Notes under the pieces: model-generated
Databases searched by the model: none
Told to the model about the DNA's origin: nothing
Seen by the model: only the letters and a program-made list of their open reading frames with translations
Made by a program: the position numbers and the translations under genes
DNA from: Pseudomonadota bacterium
Lineage (GTDB): Bacteria; Pseudomonadota; Alphaproteobacteria; UBA9219; RGZA01
DNA length: 13,331 nucleotides
Assembly (NCBI GenBank): GCA_016195205.1
Contig: JACQAB010000127.1
Span: forward strand, 1 to 13,331
Reading direction: 5' to 3'
Shown here: one piece after another, positions 6,850 to 12,168 of the stretch
How positions within the stretch are numbered: position 1 is the first letter of the stretch
Layout: the number at the start of each line of letters is the position of its first letter

Positions 6850-7124
6850 TGCGCGAGGAAATTGTAGCAACTGGCGAAAGAACCTTTCGCGCCATGAATG
6901 TCACCGGACATCGTGCCGAAGGTTTGGCGGGTGTAGCCGATGCACTCAGAAACAGTCTGCTCGCAGCTGAATTAGCTAATCCGCGAACACGGGTCTTGGC
7001 TCAACGCGCGGGTGAGCAATACGGCGCTGGAAAGGATCCTGATGGAACAGCTGTACCTAAGCTTAAGCCGGTTCGCGGCAGGACCCCGGCCGTCGCCCAA
7101 GCACCGCGAGCGCCTGTCCGGTAA
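6840..7124 (+). CDS. Small basic protein of unknown function, second gene of the pair
   Basis: This 94-aa protein has its ATG inside the end of the preceding gene (10-nt overlap). Its ribosome-binding site GGGAGG (6828-6833) is placed 6 nt upstream, so translation should be efficient and coupled. The family is not recognised. The N-terminal two thirds (MREEIVATGERTFRAMNVTG, LAGVADALRNSLLAAELA) look helical. The tail from about residue 64 is disordered and basic with many P, R and K (PKLKPVRGRTP, APRAPVR). By count it is net positive (about +6), the opposite of its partner. Codons such as TTA, CTA, GTA and AGA are more frequent than in neighbouring genes. A toxin-antitoxin-like or binding-partner relation is possible but unproven. 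Confidence 0.75.
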   Translation: MALMREEIVATGERTFRAMNVTGHRAEGLAGVADALRNSLLAAELANPRTRVLAQRAGEQYGAGKDPDGTAVPKLKPVRGRTPAVAQAPRAPVR

Positions 7125-7152
7125 TCGACAATTTTTCTTCCCTTGATGGAAA

Positions 7153-7179
7153 GAGGCCCCTTCCAGGGCTTCTTTTTTT
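7153..7179 (+). terminator. Rho-independent terminator of the 6436-7124 operon
   Basis: GAGGCCC (7153-7159) pairs with GGGCTTC (7166-7172), including one G-T pair, across a 6-nt loop CTTCCA, followed directly by seven T (7173-7179). It lies 28 nt after the stop codon of the second gene. Confidence 0.85.
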
Positions 7180-7337
7180 CGGGTCCATCCATGCTTTTTA
7201 GCGAAGGCGGAATGGACATTTCGCGAAGGTAACGGCAGCGAATCATCTGCATCCATGGGTGTTCTTGCATCCCCCGGCCCTCCGTGTTAACGAATGAACC
7301 CTTCCTTTCGCCTCGTCTATCGTAGGATTTCCCGGTC

Positions 7338-7718
7338 ATGAAAAACGATCCTTCCTGTTCCAGCGATTCCGCCTGCCGCTATCTGGGTTTTGTCTGCGGC
7401 CGCGGCACCTTTGTCATCAGCCTTGCGGTGCTGGTGCTGTTCCTTTTCAACATGGCGCTGATCGCCTCGAACCGCTGGCTGCAGATGGATATCATCGGCA
7501 TGCAGCAGGAGATCACGCAGAAGAATACCAAGCTGCAACAGGACCAGGTGTTTGGAAACATCTATCAAAGCCTGCTGCAGGCCCTGGGCACCGCGGCGGT
7601 GGTGCGCAAGGATGACCAGATCCGTAACCTGCTTTCGCAGAATAACATCAAGGTGGAACTGAATCCGGCCAAGGCCGCCCCCGCTCCGGCGGCGCCTCCT
7701 GCTCCCGCCAATCCTTAA
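7338..7718 (+). CDS. Single-TM protein of unknown function, paralogue 1
   Basis: This 126-aa protein has a short cysteine-containing N-terminus (MKNDPSCSSDSACRYLGF), one membrane segment (about 24-44, TFVISLAVLVLFLFNMALIA), and a polar helical or coiled region rich in Q and K (about 50-105). It has an ending motif NIKVELNP and an Ala/Pro tail. AGGA (7324-7327) sits 10 nt before the ATG. Topology by charge is uncertain; the C-terminal domain is likely periplasmic. Segment 80-110 (LQALGTAAVV...QIRNLLSQNNIKVELNP) aligns with LNAVAIGTQKL...DILARLAKAGIKVNPNF of the next gene, and both share the TM-helix-Ala/Pro-tail layout, so the two are tandem paralogues in one operon 23 nt apart. No family recognised. 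Confidence 0.78.
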   Translation: MKNDPSCSSDSACRYLGFVCGRGTFVISLAVLVLFLFNMALIASNRWLQMDIIGMQQEITQKNTKLQQDQVFGNIYQSLLQALGTAAVVRKDDQIRNLLSQNNIKVELNPAKAAPAPAAPPAPANP

Positions 7719-7741
7719 ATCCTTCAACCCGAGGTTTTTCC

Positions 7742-8125
7742 ATGCTGCCGCCTGAAACATCCGATCCCAACTATCCTCACGCCCACAAGTCGGTGACCAT
7801 TCTGGCCATTGCCCTGGTGCTTTTCGCCCTGTTTCAGTTGACGCAGGCGCTGACCGACCGCGTGGCGCTGTCCAAGGCCAAAACGCAGATGGACGGCAAC
7901 ATGGTCCAGGTCGACAAGGGCCTGGAGCAGGGCAAGAAAATGATGGACCAGCTGAATGCCGTCGCCATCGGCACGCAGAAGCTGGCCGATGGGGGCAATG
8001 CCAACGCCAAGGACATCCTGGCGCGCCTGGCTAAGGCGGGCATTAAGGTGAATCCCAATTTCAAGCCGGGCCAGCCGGCCGCAGCCGCCACCGGCGCACC
8101 GCCTCCGGCCCCAACAACGCCGTAA
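7742..8125 (+). CDS. Single-TM protein of unknown function, paralogue 2
   Basis: This 127-aa protein has a Pro/His-rich N-terminus, one membrane segment (about 17-37, VTILAIALVLFALFQLTQAL) and a charged helical region (about 38-105, with repeated K/Q/D). The motif GIKVNPNF is followed by an Ala/Pro tail ending APPPAPTTP. GAGG (7731-7734) lies 7 nt before the ATG. It is a diverged tandem copy of the preceding gene: same length, same order of parts and a matching G/N-I-K-V-x-x-N/P segment. A small inner-membrane protein exposing a helical domain is the most that can be said. Downstream begins a block of dispersed palindromic repeats that may end the transcript. Confidence 0.78.
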   Translation: MLPPETSDPNYPHAHKSVTILAIALVLFALFQLTQALTDRVALSKAKTQMDGNMVQVDKGLEQGKKMMDQLNAVAIGTQKLADGGNANAKDILARLAKAGIKVNPNFKPGQPAAAATGAPPPAPTTP

Positions 8126-8150
8126 ATTTTGCGAATTAATCCGGAATGTC

Positions 8151-8250
8151 ATCCCGGCCGAGCTAGCGCCCGCCTTCGCCAAGGCTACGGCGGGTCTTGT
8201 CTAAAACCAGTCCGCCGAAGCTCGAAGAGCGGAGGCGGAAGAGCCGGGAT
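8151..8250 (+). repeat. Nested palindromic repeat: bipartite element copy 2 inside ATCCCGGC arms
   Basis: The outer arms are ATCCCGGC (8151-8158) and GCCGGGAT (8243-8250). Inside is the bipartite element. Hairpin CCCGCC (8169-8174)/GGCGGG (8189-8194) is followed by a 16-nt spacer with TGTCTAAAA, then TCCGCC (8211-8216)/GGCGGA (8234-8239) with inner GCTC-gaa-GAGC. The same two-hairpin order and spacer occur at 5815-5884 on the other strand. The outer repeat (GTCATCCCGGCCGAG...) is of a type common in alphaproteobacterial spacers. The nesting suggests one element inserted into another, or a composite unit. Confidence 0.8.
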
Positions 8251-8284
8251 CCCGTTTGGTTTCTAGAAAAAGGAATAAAATGGG

Positions 8285-8316
8285 ATCCCGGATAGCCGCT
8301 TCGCGGCTTCCGGGAT
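8285..8316 (+). repeat. Long hairpin repeat abutting the dedA start
   Basis: ATCCCGG (8285-8291) pairs with CCGGGAT (8310-8316), continuing inward through AGCCGC/GCGGCT around a TTC loop. It is a partner of the ATCCCGGC arms at 8151-8250. Its last two bases are the A and T of an ATG at 8315, an in-frame but probably not authentic start for the next gene. The hairpin ends 13 nt before the preferred ATG (8330) and could act as a terminator or mask ribosome access. Confidence 0.75.
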
Positions 8317-8329
8317 GGCGCGGCGGGGA

Positions 8330-8914
8330 ATGCTCAAAAAACTTTACCACTGGATGATGGCTCAGGCCGCCGGGCGCTATGCCGTGCCGGCGCTGGCGGC
8401 GGTGGCGTTTATCGAAAGCTCGGTGTTTCCGCTGCCGCCCGATCTGATGCTGGTGCCGATGGCGCTGGCCGACCGCAAACGCGCCTTTACCTTCGCCCTG
8501 ATCTGCACGGTGGCCTCGGTGCTGGGCGGGCTGGCCGGTTATGCGATCGGATTTTTCTTTTATGAAACGGCGGGCCGCTGGATTTTGAACCTCTATGGCG
8601 GGGCGGAAGGCTGGTATGAAAAGCTTTCAGTGTTTTTCCAGAAATACGGCGCGCTGATCATTCTCATCAAGGGCCTCACGCCTTTTCCGTTCAAGGTGCT
8701 GACCATTTTAAGCGGCATGGTGAAGCTGAACCTGCTGACGTTCACCTTGGCCAGCCTCGTGGCGCGTGCCGGGCGGTTTTTCCTGGTGGCGGGGCTTTTG
8801 TATGTTTATGGCGAAAAGGTGCGCGGCTTTCTGGAAAAGCACCTGGAAACCGCGCTGCTGCTTTTTGCCCTGCTGGTGGTGGGCGGGTTTGTGGCCATCA
8901 AGTTTTTGATTTAA
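8330..8914 (+). CDS. DedA/YqaA-like (SNARE-associated, VTT domain) inner-membrane protein
   Basis: This 194-aa protein starts at ATG 8330, giving MLKKLYHWMM, the usual start of YqaA-type members. An in-frame ATG at 8315 lies inside a repeat hairpin and is less likely. Family marks are FIESSVFPLPPDLMLVPMAL near the N-terminus (re-entrant acidic/proline loop), a glycine-rich VASVLGGLAGYAIGFFF, and GLTPFPFKVLTILSGM followed by ASLVARAGRFFLVAG (the conserved R.GRF region). A final TM helix closes the protein. DedA-superfamily proteins are linked to lipid scrambling, undecaprenyl-phosphate recycling and proton-dependent transport; the function of this subgroup is not settled. The stop is followed after 9 nt by gpt, so the two are probably co-transcribed. 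No clear ribosome-binding site precedes either start. Confidence 0.88.
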   Translation: MLKKLYHWMMAQAAGRYAVPALAAVAFIESSVFPLPPDLMLVPMALADRKRAFTFALICTVASVLGGLAGYAIGFFFYETAGRWILNLYGGAEGWYEKLSVFFQKYGALIILIKGLTPFPFKVLTILSGMVKLNLLTFTLASLVARAGRFFLVAGLLYVYGEKVRGFLEKHLETALLLFALLVVGGFVAIKFLI

Positions 8915-8923
8915 GCTGGCGCT

Positions 8924-9421
8924 ATGGTCGAAGAAAATCCCTCGTTGAAGCCGTTCCCCGTGTCGTGGGAAGAGCTGCACCGCCACGCCAAGGCGCTGGC
9001 CTGGCGCCTGAATGAAAAAGGCCCGTGGACGGGCATCGTGGCGATCACGCGCGGCGGCCTCGTGCCGGCGGCGATTGTCGCGCGCGAGCTGGAGGTGCGG
9101 CTGGTGGAAACCGCCTGCACTTCCTCTTACGACCACCAGAAACAGCGCGGCGTGGAATTGCTGAAACCGGTGATGGAAAAAGTGGGCACCGGCAAGGGCT
9201 GGATCGTGGTGGACGACCTGGCCGATACCGGCAAAACCCTGACGCTGATCAAAAAACTTTTGCCCGAGGCGCATTACGCCTGCGTCTATGCCAAGCCGGA
9301 AGGCAAGCCGCTGGTCGACAGCTTCGTCATCGAGGTCAGCCAGGACACCTGGATTTATTTCCCCTGGGACGTGGAATTGCAATTCGTGCAGCCCATCGCC
9401 GTAAGAAAAGAAAACAAGTGA
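8924..9421 (+). CDS. gpt: Xanthine-guanine phosphoribosyltransferase
   Basis: This 165-aa protein follows E. coli Gpt (152 aa) along its length. Key parts are AITRGGLVPA (40-49, contains the RGG of the pyrophosphate loop), TSSYDHQKQRG (66-76, the flexible active-site loop), the PRPP-binding motif VVDDLADTGKT (95-105), AKPEGKPLVD (123-132), and QDTWIYFPWD (140-149), which carries the base-contacting Trp-Ile segment. The enzyme converts guanine, xanthine and hypoxanthine with PRPP to the nucleoside monophosphates in purine salvage, in the cytoplasm. It has a slightly longer N-terminus than the E. coli enzyme. The TGA stop (9419-9421) lies inside the first unit of the repeat element that follows, so the element reaches the last coding bases. 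Confidence 0.95.
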   Translation: MVEENPSLKPFPVSWEELHRHAKALAWRLNEKGPWTGIVAITRGGLVPAAIVARELEVRLVETACTSSYDHQKQRGVELLKPVMEKVGTGKGWIVVDDLADTGKTLTLIKKLLPEAHYACVYAKPEGKPLVDSFVIEVSQDTWIYFPWDVELQFVQPIAVRKENK

Positions 9422-9497
9422 TTGGTTTTTAGTGATTGGTTTTCAGGAAGGAATAAACTCCACATTCACTGATCACTAAAAACTAACCCCTAATCAC
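9418..9497. repeat. Inverted tandem-repeat (STRR-like) element, word GTGATTGGTTTTTA
   Basis: The left arm (9418-9443) holds two copies of a GTGATTGGTTTT-type word. The right arm (9467-9497) holds the reverse complement, ATCACTAAAAA and TAATCAC words. A 23-nt loop with AGGAAGGA separates them. The whole spacer between gpt and the rlmI-like gene is this element: it starts at the gpt stop codon and ends 4 nt before the next ATG. It can fold into a long imperfect hairpin. Neither arm is followed by a T tract, so simple terminator function is not obvious. Confidence 0.8.
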
Positions 9498-9501
9498 CCT
9501 C

Positions 9502-10665
9502 ATGAAGCTTCCTTCAATCATTCTTCCAAAACTTCCCCCCAGGCTGCTTCACGGCCATCCGTGGATTTATTCCAACGAAATCACCATGGAAACGGCCAAA
9601 ACCCTGCCGCCCGGCGGCGTGGTGCGGGTGGAAAATGCGGGCGGAAGGTTTTTCGCCCTGGCGCATTTCAACCCGCATAGCTTGATCGCGGCGCGGGTGT
9701 TGACGCGCGAGGAAGAAGAGATCGGCGTGCCATTCTGGAAGGCGCGGCTGAAACAGGCGCTGGCGCTGCGCGAAGTTTTATTCAGCGAGCCATATTACCG
9801 CCTGGCGCATAGCGAGGCCGATGGCTTGCCGGGTTTGATTATGGATCGCTTCGGCGACGTGGTGGTGATACAGGCCAACAGCGCCGGGATGCATGAAGCA
9901 CGGCGCGATATTCTGCAGGCGCTGGACGAGGTGATTTCACCGCGTGCCGTGCTGCTGCGCGGCGATGCGCCGGCCCGCGTGCTGGAAGGATTGCCGCAGG
10001 AAAATGAAATTCTGAAAGGCAGCATTCCCGCGCGCGTGGAACTGCGCGAGAACGGCGTGGTTTACCTCGCCGATCTGCAGGAAGGCCAGAAAACCGGCTG
10101 GTTTTACGACCAGCGGCGCAACCGCGCTTTGGCGGCGGAACTCTCAAACGGCCGCAAAGTGCTTGATCTTTTCAGCCATTCGGGCGGTTTCGGGTTATTG
10201 GCGGCCAAGGTGGGAGCGGCCAGCGTGCTGTGCGTGGACTCCTCGAAGCCCGCGCTGGCTTTGGCCGAAGAAGCGGCCAAAAAGAATAATGTGCCGGGCG
10301 TTACCTTCCTGACCGAAGATGTTTTCGATTTTTTCGGCAAGAATGATGAAACCTATGGTGTGGTGATCGCCGATCCGCCACCTTTCGCGCGCAGCAAAAA
10401 AGACGTGGGCGCGGCTTTGCGCGGCTACCGCAAGCTGGCCAAGCTTTCCGCGGCGCGGGTAGAGGCGGGCGGCTCTCTATTTTTGTTTTCGTGCAGCCAC
10501 GCCATTTTGCGCGAGCGGTTCGACGAGGAATGCCTTCACGGTGTAGCCGATGCAGGGCGCCGCGCGCGAATTCTGGCCCGCACCGGAGCCGATATGGACC
10601 ATCCGCTGCATCCGCAACTGCCGGAGAGTGCTTACCTTAAGGGATTACTGCTGGCGTTGGAGTAA
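9502..10665 (+). CDS. rlmI: RlmI-like 23S rRNA (cytosine-C5) methyltransferase
   Basis: This 387-aa protein has an N-terminal PUA domain (about 1-75; LPPRLLHGHPWIYSNEI is diagnostic), a middle domain with AHSEADGLPGLIMDRFGD (102-119), and a Rossmann methyltransferase. In the latter DLQEGQKTGWFYDQRRNR (191-208) leads into the SAM motif VLDLFSHSGGFGLLA (220-234), the acidic D246 for the ribose, and motif IV ADPPPFARSKK (290-300). Motif VI is FLFSCSH, with C331 the expected catalytic cysteine. Length and order match RlmI (E. coli m5C1962 of 23S rRNA; about 396 aa). Specificity is inferred from family. The ATG lies only 4 nt after the repeat element and there is no Shine-Dalgarno; the AGGAAGGA in the repeat loop is about 50 nt away in linear distance but could be brought near if the hairpin folds. 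Confidence 0.9.
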   Translation: MKLPSIILPKLPPRLLHGHPWIYSNEITMETAKTLPPGGVVRVENAGGRFFALAHFNPHSLIAARVLTREEEEIGVPFWKARLKQALALREVLFSEPYYRLAHSEADGLPGLIMDRFGDVVVIQANSAGMHEARRDILQALDEVISPRAVLLRGDAPARVLEGLPQENEILKGSIPARVELRENGVVYLADLQEGQKTGWFYDQRRNRALAAELSNGRKVLDLFSHSGGFGLLAAKVGAASVLCVDSSKPALALAEEAAKKNNVPGVTFLTEDVFDFFGKNDETYGVVIADPPPFARSKKDVGAALRGYRKLAKLSAARVEAGGSLFLFSCSHAILRERFDEECLHGVADAGRRARILARTGADMDHPLHPQLPESAYLKGLLLALE

Positions 10666-10684
10666 GGTTTTTCAGCAAGCCGTG

Positions 10685-10767
10685 TCATGCCAGCGAAGGC
10701 TGGCATCCATGGCAAAGAACTATCGGGATGAAAGGTGGCGGCCATGGACCCCAGCATGCGCTGGGGT
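10685..10767. repeat. Paired-hairpin intergenic repeat (TCATGCCAGC / ACCCCAGC type)
   Basis: ATGCCAGC-GAAG-GCTGGCAT (10687-10706) and ACCCCAGC-ATGC-GCTGGGGT (10748-10767) are two perfect 8-bp hairpins. Between them are two CCATGG palindromes (10707-10712 and 10742-10747). This symmetrical arrangement fills the spacer between the convergent rlmI-like and thioesterase genes and has the look of a dispersed intergenic element. The second hairpin also serves as a terminator. Confidence 0.75.
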
Positions 10768-10774
10768 GATTTTT
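10748..10774 (+). terminator. Likely intrinsic terminator downstream of the rlmI-like gene
   Basis: A perfect GC-rich 8-bp stem, ACCCCAGC/GCTGGGGT with an ATGC loop, is followed after GA by TTTTTCTTGTTTT. This is suited to ending plus-strand transcripts before the convergent thioesterase gene (stop at 10793). On the minus strand no T tract follows. Confidence 0.6.
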
Positions 10775-10792
10775 CTTGTTTTGGCACCGCGC

Positions 10793-11218
10793 TTAATGCC
10801 CCTCATACGCCTTGCGGATGGCGTCGGGGATGCGCTCGGGCTTGCGGGTTTTGTTGCCGATCCACACCGACACACTTTCGGTCAGCGCCATGCACTGGCC
10901 CTTGCAGAACACCCCGCCCGCCAGCAGCATTGAAGAATTGCCGATGCGCAGCACGCGGCTGCCGACGCGGATTTTGTTCGGGTAATTCAGTTCGCGCAAA
11001 AATTCCAGCGTCACCTTGGCCAGCACAAAATGCGCCGCGGTCAGCCAGCCCTTGGGCTGAAATTGTTCCAGCCAGGCCATGCGCGCCGTTTCGAAATAAA
11101 TGCCGATCACGTTGTTGTTGACGTGGTTATAGGCGTCGATGTCGTGAAAGCGCACGTTTTCGTCGATCCAGTGCTGGTAAAAACCGGGGTCTTCGCGTTC
11201 GGGATATTCGCTGGCCAT
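10793..11218 (-). CDS. Hotdog-fold acyl-CoA thioesterase (4HBT/YbgC-FadM-like)
   Basis: This 141-aa protein contains the 4HBT active-site pattern RFHDIDAYNHVNNNVI (23-38), with D28, H32 and N34-N35. Next comes YFETARMAWL (41-50), then VLAKVTLEFLRELNYPNKI and the strand pairs SRVLRIGNSSMLLAGGVF and LTESVSVWIGNKTRKPERIP. The fold hydrolyses acyl-CoA or acyl-ACP thioesters; the substrate cannot be told from sequence. It is the only minus-strand gene in the right half. It is convergent with the rlmI-like gene and divergent from the small gene at 11276, with a 57-nt shared promoter spacer. No strong Shine-Dalgarno is seen upstream of its ATG. Confidence 0.88.
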   Translation of the reverse strand: MASEYPEREDPGFYQHWIDENVRFHDIDAYNHVNNNVIGIYFETARMAWLEQFQPKGWLTAAHFVLAKVTLEFLRELNYPNKIRVGSRVLRIGNSSMLLAGGVFCKGQCMALTESVSVWIGNKTRKPERIPDAIRKAYEGH

Positions 11219-11275
11219 GAGGGATGACAGGAGAGGCGGGTTTTGTTAGTTTGCCATCCGGAAAAGGAGAATGCC

Positions 11276-11515
11276 ATGGAAAAGAAACCTGAAGGCAGCG
11301 GCGAAGCCCTGTTCGAACAGGCGCTGGCGACGGCCGAAAAGCACTTGACCGCGGCCCTGACCGAGGCCGGCCCCTTGGCGCCCTATGTGGCGGTGGCGAT
11401 GATCGAGGCCGCGGTGAATCGCGGCGTGGATGTCGCGGGCCATGCCGATATCGTCGACATGCTGCGCGACCTGGCGGGGCAGATTGAAGACGATATGGAG
11501 AAGAGCGAGGGATGA
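11276..11515 (+). CDS. Small hypothetical protein (79 aa)
   Basis: The start at ATG 11276 is supported by AAGGAG (11264-11269) 6 nt upstream; a TTG at 11243 would add 11 residues without support. The protein is acidic and Ala-rich, helical by composition (LFEQALATAEKHLTAALTEA, VAVAMIEAAVNRG, DIVDMLRDLAGQIEDDMEK), with no membrane segment or signal. The family is not recognised. It is divergent from the thioesterase gene. Its TGA (11513-11515) overlaps the first bases of a GAGTAGT tandem repeat. GC-biased third positions, a good ribosome site and an intact frame argue that it is real. Confidence 0.75.
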   Translation: MEKKPEGSGEALFEQALATAEKHLTAALTEAGPLAPYVAVAMIEAAVNRGVDVAGHADIVDMLRDLAGQIEDDMEKSEG

Positions 11516-11588
11516 GTAGTGAGTAGTGAGTAGTGAGTAGTGAAAAAACCTGTCCTTCCTCAATACTCACTACTCAATACTCACTACT
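11514..11588. repeat. Inverted heptamer tandem-repeat (STRR-like) element, word GAGTAGT
   Basis: The left arm is four exact tandem GAGTAGT heptamers (11514-11541). The right arm (11562-11588) carries four inverted heptamers alternating between ACTCACT-like and ACTCAAT-like forms. A loop AAAAAACCTGTCCTTCCT-like stretch lies between. The element begins within the stop codon of the preceding gene and ends 13 nt before the next ATG. A period of exactly 7 nt is the hallmark of cyanobacterial STRR sequences. Confidence 0.85.
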
Positions 11589-11601
11589 TTCGAAAGACAG
11601 C

Positions 11602-12084
11602 ATGCGTGGATATTTTGGAGTAGGCGTTGAAGGCATTAGCAAGTCAGGCAATCTCGGCAACCTGATGCGCTCGGCGCATGCCTTCGGCGCCAGTTTTTTC
11701 TTCACTATCAATGATGCCATCGACATGCGCGAGGTCGAAGGAACCGATACCTCGGGCGGCTCGGCGCATATGCCGTTTTACCGCTATAAAAAAGTGAAAG
11801 ATCTGGTGCTGCCGCGCGATTGCACGCTGGTGGGGGTGGAATTGATTGATAGCGCGTCCGCGCTGCCCTCGTTCCGCCACCCGCTGCGCGGCGCCTATGT
11901 GCTGGGGCCCGAGAAGGGTGAGCTTTCCAAAGAGCTGGTGAAGCGTTGCGACCATCTGGTGAAAATTCCCGCCAAATTCTGCGTCAATGTGGGCGTGGCG
12001 GGGGCGATTACCATCTATGACCGCATGATCAGCCTGGGCCAGTTTGCGGAGAGGCCCGTGCGTGTAGGAGGTATTAGGCCTTAG
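11602..12084 (+). CDS. SpoU/TrmH-family RNA 2'-O-methyltransferase
   Basis: The start at ATG 11602 is chosen because an earlier in-frame start would translate the repeat. The 160-aa protein has the three SPOUT motifs. Motif 1 is SGNLGNLMRSAHAFGA (15-30; N17 and R23). Motif 2 is AYVLGPEKGELS (98-109). Motif 3 is IPAKFCVNVGVAGAITIYDRM (122-142, with N129), forming the SAM-binding knot. It uses SAM to methylate a ribose 2'-OH in tRNA or rRNA; the site is unknown. The opening MRGYFGVGVEGIS is, as I recall, typical of an alphaproteobacterial clade whose members run about 15-30 residues longer. Here the frame ends RVGGIRP inside a repeat element, so the C-terminus may have been shortened by the repeat. 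Confidence 0.9.
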   Translation: MRGYFGVGVEGISKSGNLGNLMRSAHAFGASFFFTINDAIDMREVEGTDTSGGSAHMPFYRYKKVKDLVLPRDCTLVGVELIDSASALPSFRHPLRGAYVLGPEKGELSKELVKRCDHLVKIPAKFCVNVGVAGAITIYDRMISLGQFAERPVRVGGIRP

Positions 12085-12168
12085 GCACTAGGACAATTGT
12101 TAACTTCACTCTTTCTCCATTTTTTTATTCTATTTTTTCCTAATGCCTAACGCCTATGGCCTAGTGCC
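12073..12168. repeat. Inverted tandem-repeat (STRR-like) element, word TTAGGC/CTAGTGCC
   Basis: The left arm ATTAGGCCTTAGGCACTAGG (12073-12092) has its inverted counterpart at 12139-12168, made of CCTAATGCC, TAACGCC, TATGG and CCTAGTGCC words. A T-rich loop of 46 nt lies between. The left arm contains the stop codon of the methyltransferase gene. The right arm contains the ATG (12143) and first codons of the next gene. The run TTTTTTT after the right arm could let the hairpin act as a terminator as well. Confidence 0.8.

Noticed and set aside
8708..9382. 224-codon minus-strand frame over dedA/gpt
   Set aside because: Shadow of two clearly identified plus-strand genes; no motifs and biased composition.
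10550..11121. Plus-strand frames over the rlmI end and the thioesterase gene (10550-10933 and 10735-11121)
   Set aside because: They cross the repeat and run antisense to the thioesterase; no ribosome site or recognisable motif.
11514..11588. CRISPR-like array
   Set aside because: Units are 7 nt with no spacers, and the second half is inverted; no cas genes nearby.
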